5,892 bases of DNA from Nitrospirota bacterium (GTDB lineage Bacteria; Nitrospirota; Nitrospiria; Nitrospirales; Nitrospiraceae). The notes under the pieces were generated by a model. It did not search any database and was not told the DNA's origin. It was given only the letters and a program-made list of their open reading frames with translations. The stretch covers positions 12,104 to 17,995 of the forward strand of contig JACRQB010000152.1 of the NCBI GenBank assembly GCA_016222925.1, read 5' to 3'. This document shows positions 5,841 to 5,892 of this stretch, one piece after another. The translations under genes were made by a program, and so were the position numbers. Each line of letters opens with the position of its first letter. Position 1 is the first letter of the stretch.

Positions 5841-5892
5841 GGTGGGGAATTTTTGATGACCCGAGCTGGGGAGATTTGGATGACCCTTGACA
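5841..5892. repeat. IS21 right end
   Basis: This is the inverted counterpart of 3977-4028, with 42 of 52 positions identical. It also holds two copies of the GGTCAT..CTCCCCA-type motif on the minus strand (5865-5885 and 5841-5861). It ends in ttgaca at the last base of the window, so whether the tip is exactly here depends on the flank outside. Confidence 0.88.

Larger units (their letters stand above)
3977..5892 (+). mobile_element. IS21-family insertion sequence, 1916 bp, ends intact, genes damaged
   Basis: The element is bounded by inverted repeats 3977-4028 and 5841-5892, which agree at 42 of 52 positions and start with TGTCA. Between them lie istA (transposase) and istB (ATPase helper) in the usual order with a 4-base ATGA overlap, the diagnostic IS21 layout. 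The size is small for the family (commonly 2-2.5 kb), explained by an internal istB deletion of roughly 200 bp. The left end interrupts the ISL3 transposase. The right end coincides with the window edge, so the target duplication cannot be checked; the left flank reads gccccact. Since istA and istB are both damaged, movement would need a related element acting in trans. Confidence 0.92.

Overview
The window looks like an accessory, insertion-sequence-riddled stretch of a Gram-negative bacterial chromosome. The terminal-repeat sequence near the left edge (ctagcagg.tgttgaaaa with its inverted partners) resembles small repeats I associate with Nitrospira genomes. That is recall, not a search, so the organism assignment is tentative. 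There is no rRNA, tRNA or CRISPR array.

Layout from left to right. Positions 1-420 hold no convincing gene but carry a small MITE-like repeat (78-331) with three related terminal repeats. Positions 423-607 (minus) may be a broken small gene encoding a membrane helix followed by a coiled coil. Positions 600-1028 are the 3' remnant of an IS3-family element, with the end of its transposase (600-998) and a probable right inverted repeat. Positions 1072-2017 (minus) encode an ATP-grasp protein of the sugar-transfer-associated type, broken by a one-base frameshift near its C-terminus. Positions 2175-3113 (minus) encode an apparently intact TupA-like ATP-grasp protein. Positions 3179-3976 (minus) are an ISL3-family transposase that has lost both ends and carries an in-frame amber codon. 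Positions 3977-5892 are a 1916-bp IS21-family element with both ends present, whose istA is frameshifted near its start and whose istB has lost its Walker A segment.

The biological cargo is the pair of minus-strand ATP-grasp genes. TupA-like and sugar-transfer-associated ATP-grasp proteins are both known from cell-surface polysaccharide loci. Side by side, they suggest a remnant of a surface-glycan modification cluster in which amide-type linkages are made. They are separated by 157 bp, so they may be cotranscribed, although a possible second promoter lies in the gap. The rest is transposon debris in several layers: the IS21 copy interrupts the ISL3 transposase, so the missing ISL3 N-terminus should lie just beyond the right edge. 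None of the four transposition genes appears functional as it stands, but the IS21 ends are well preserved.
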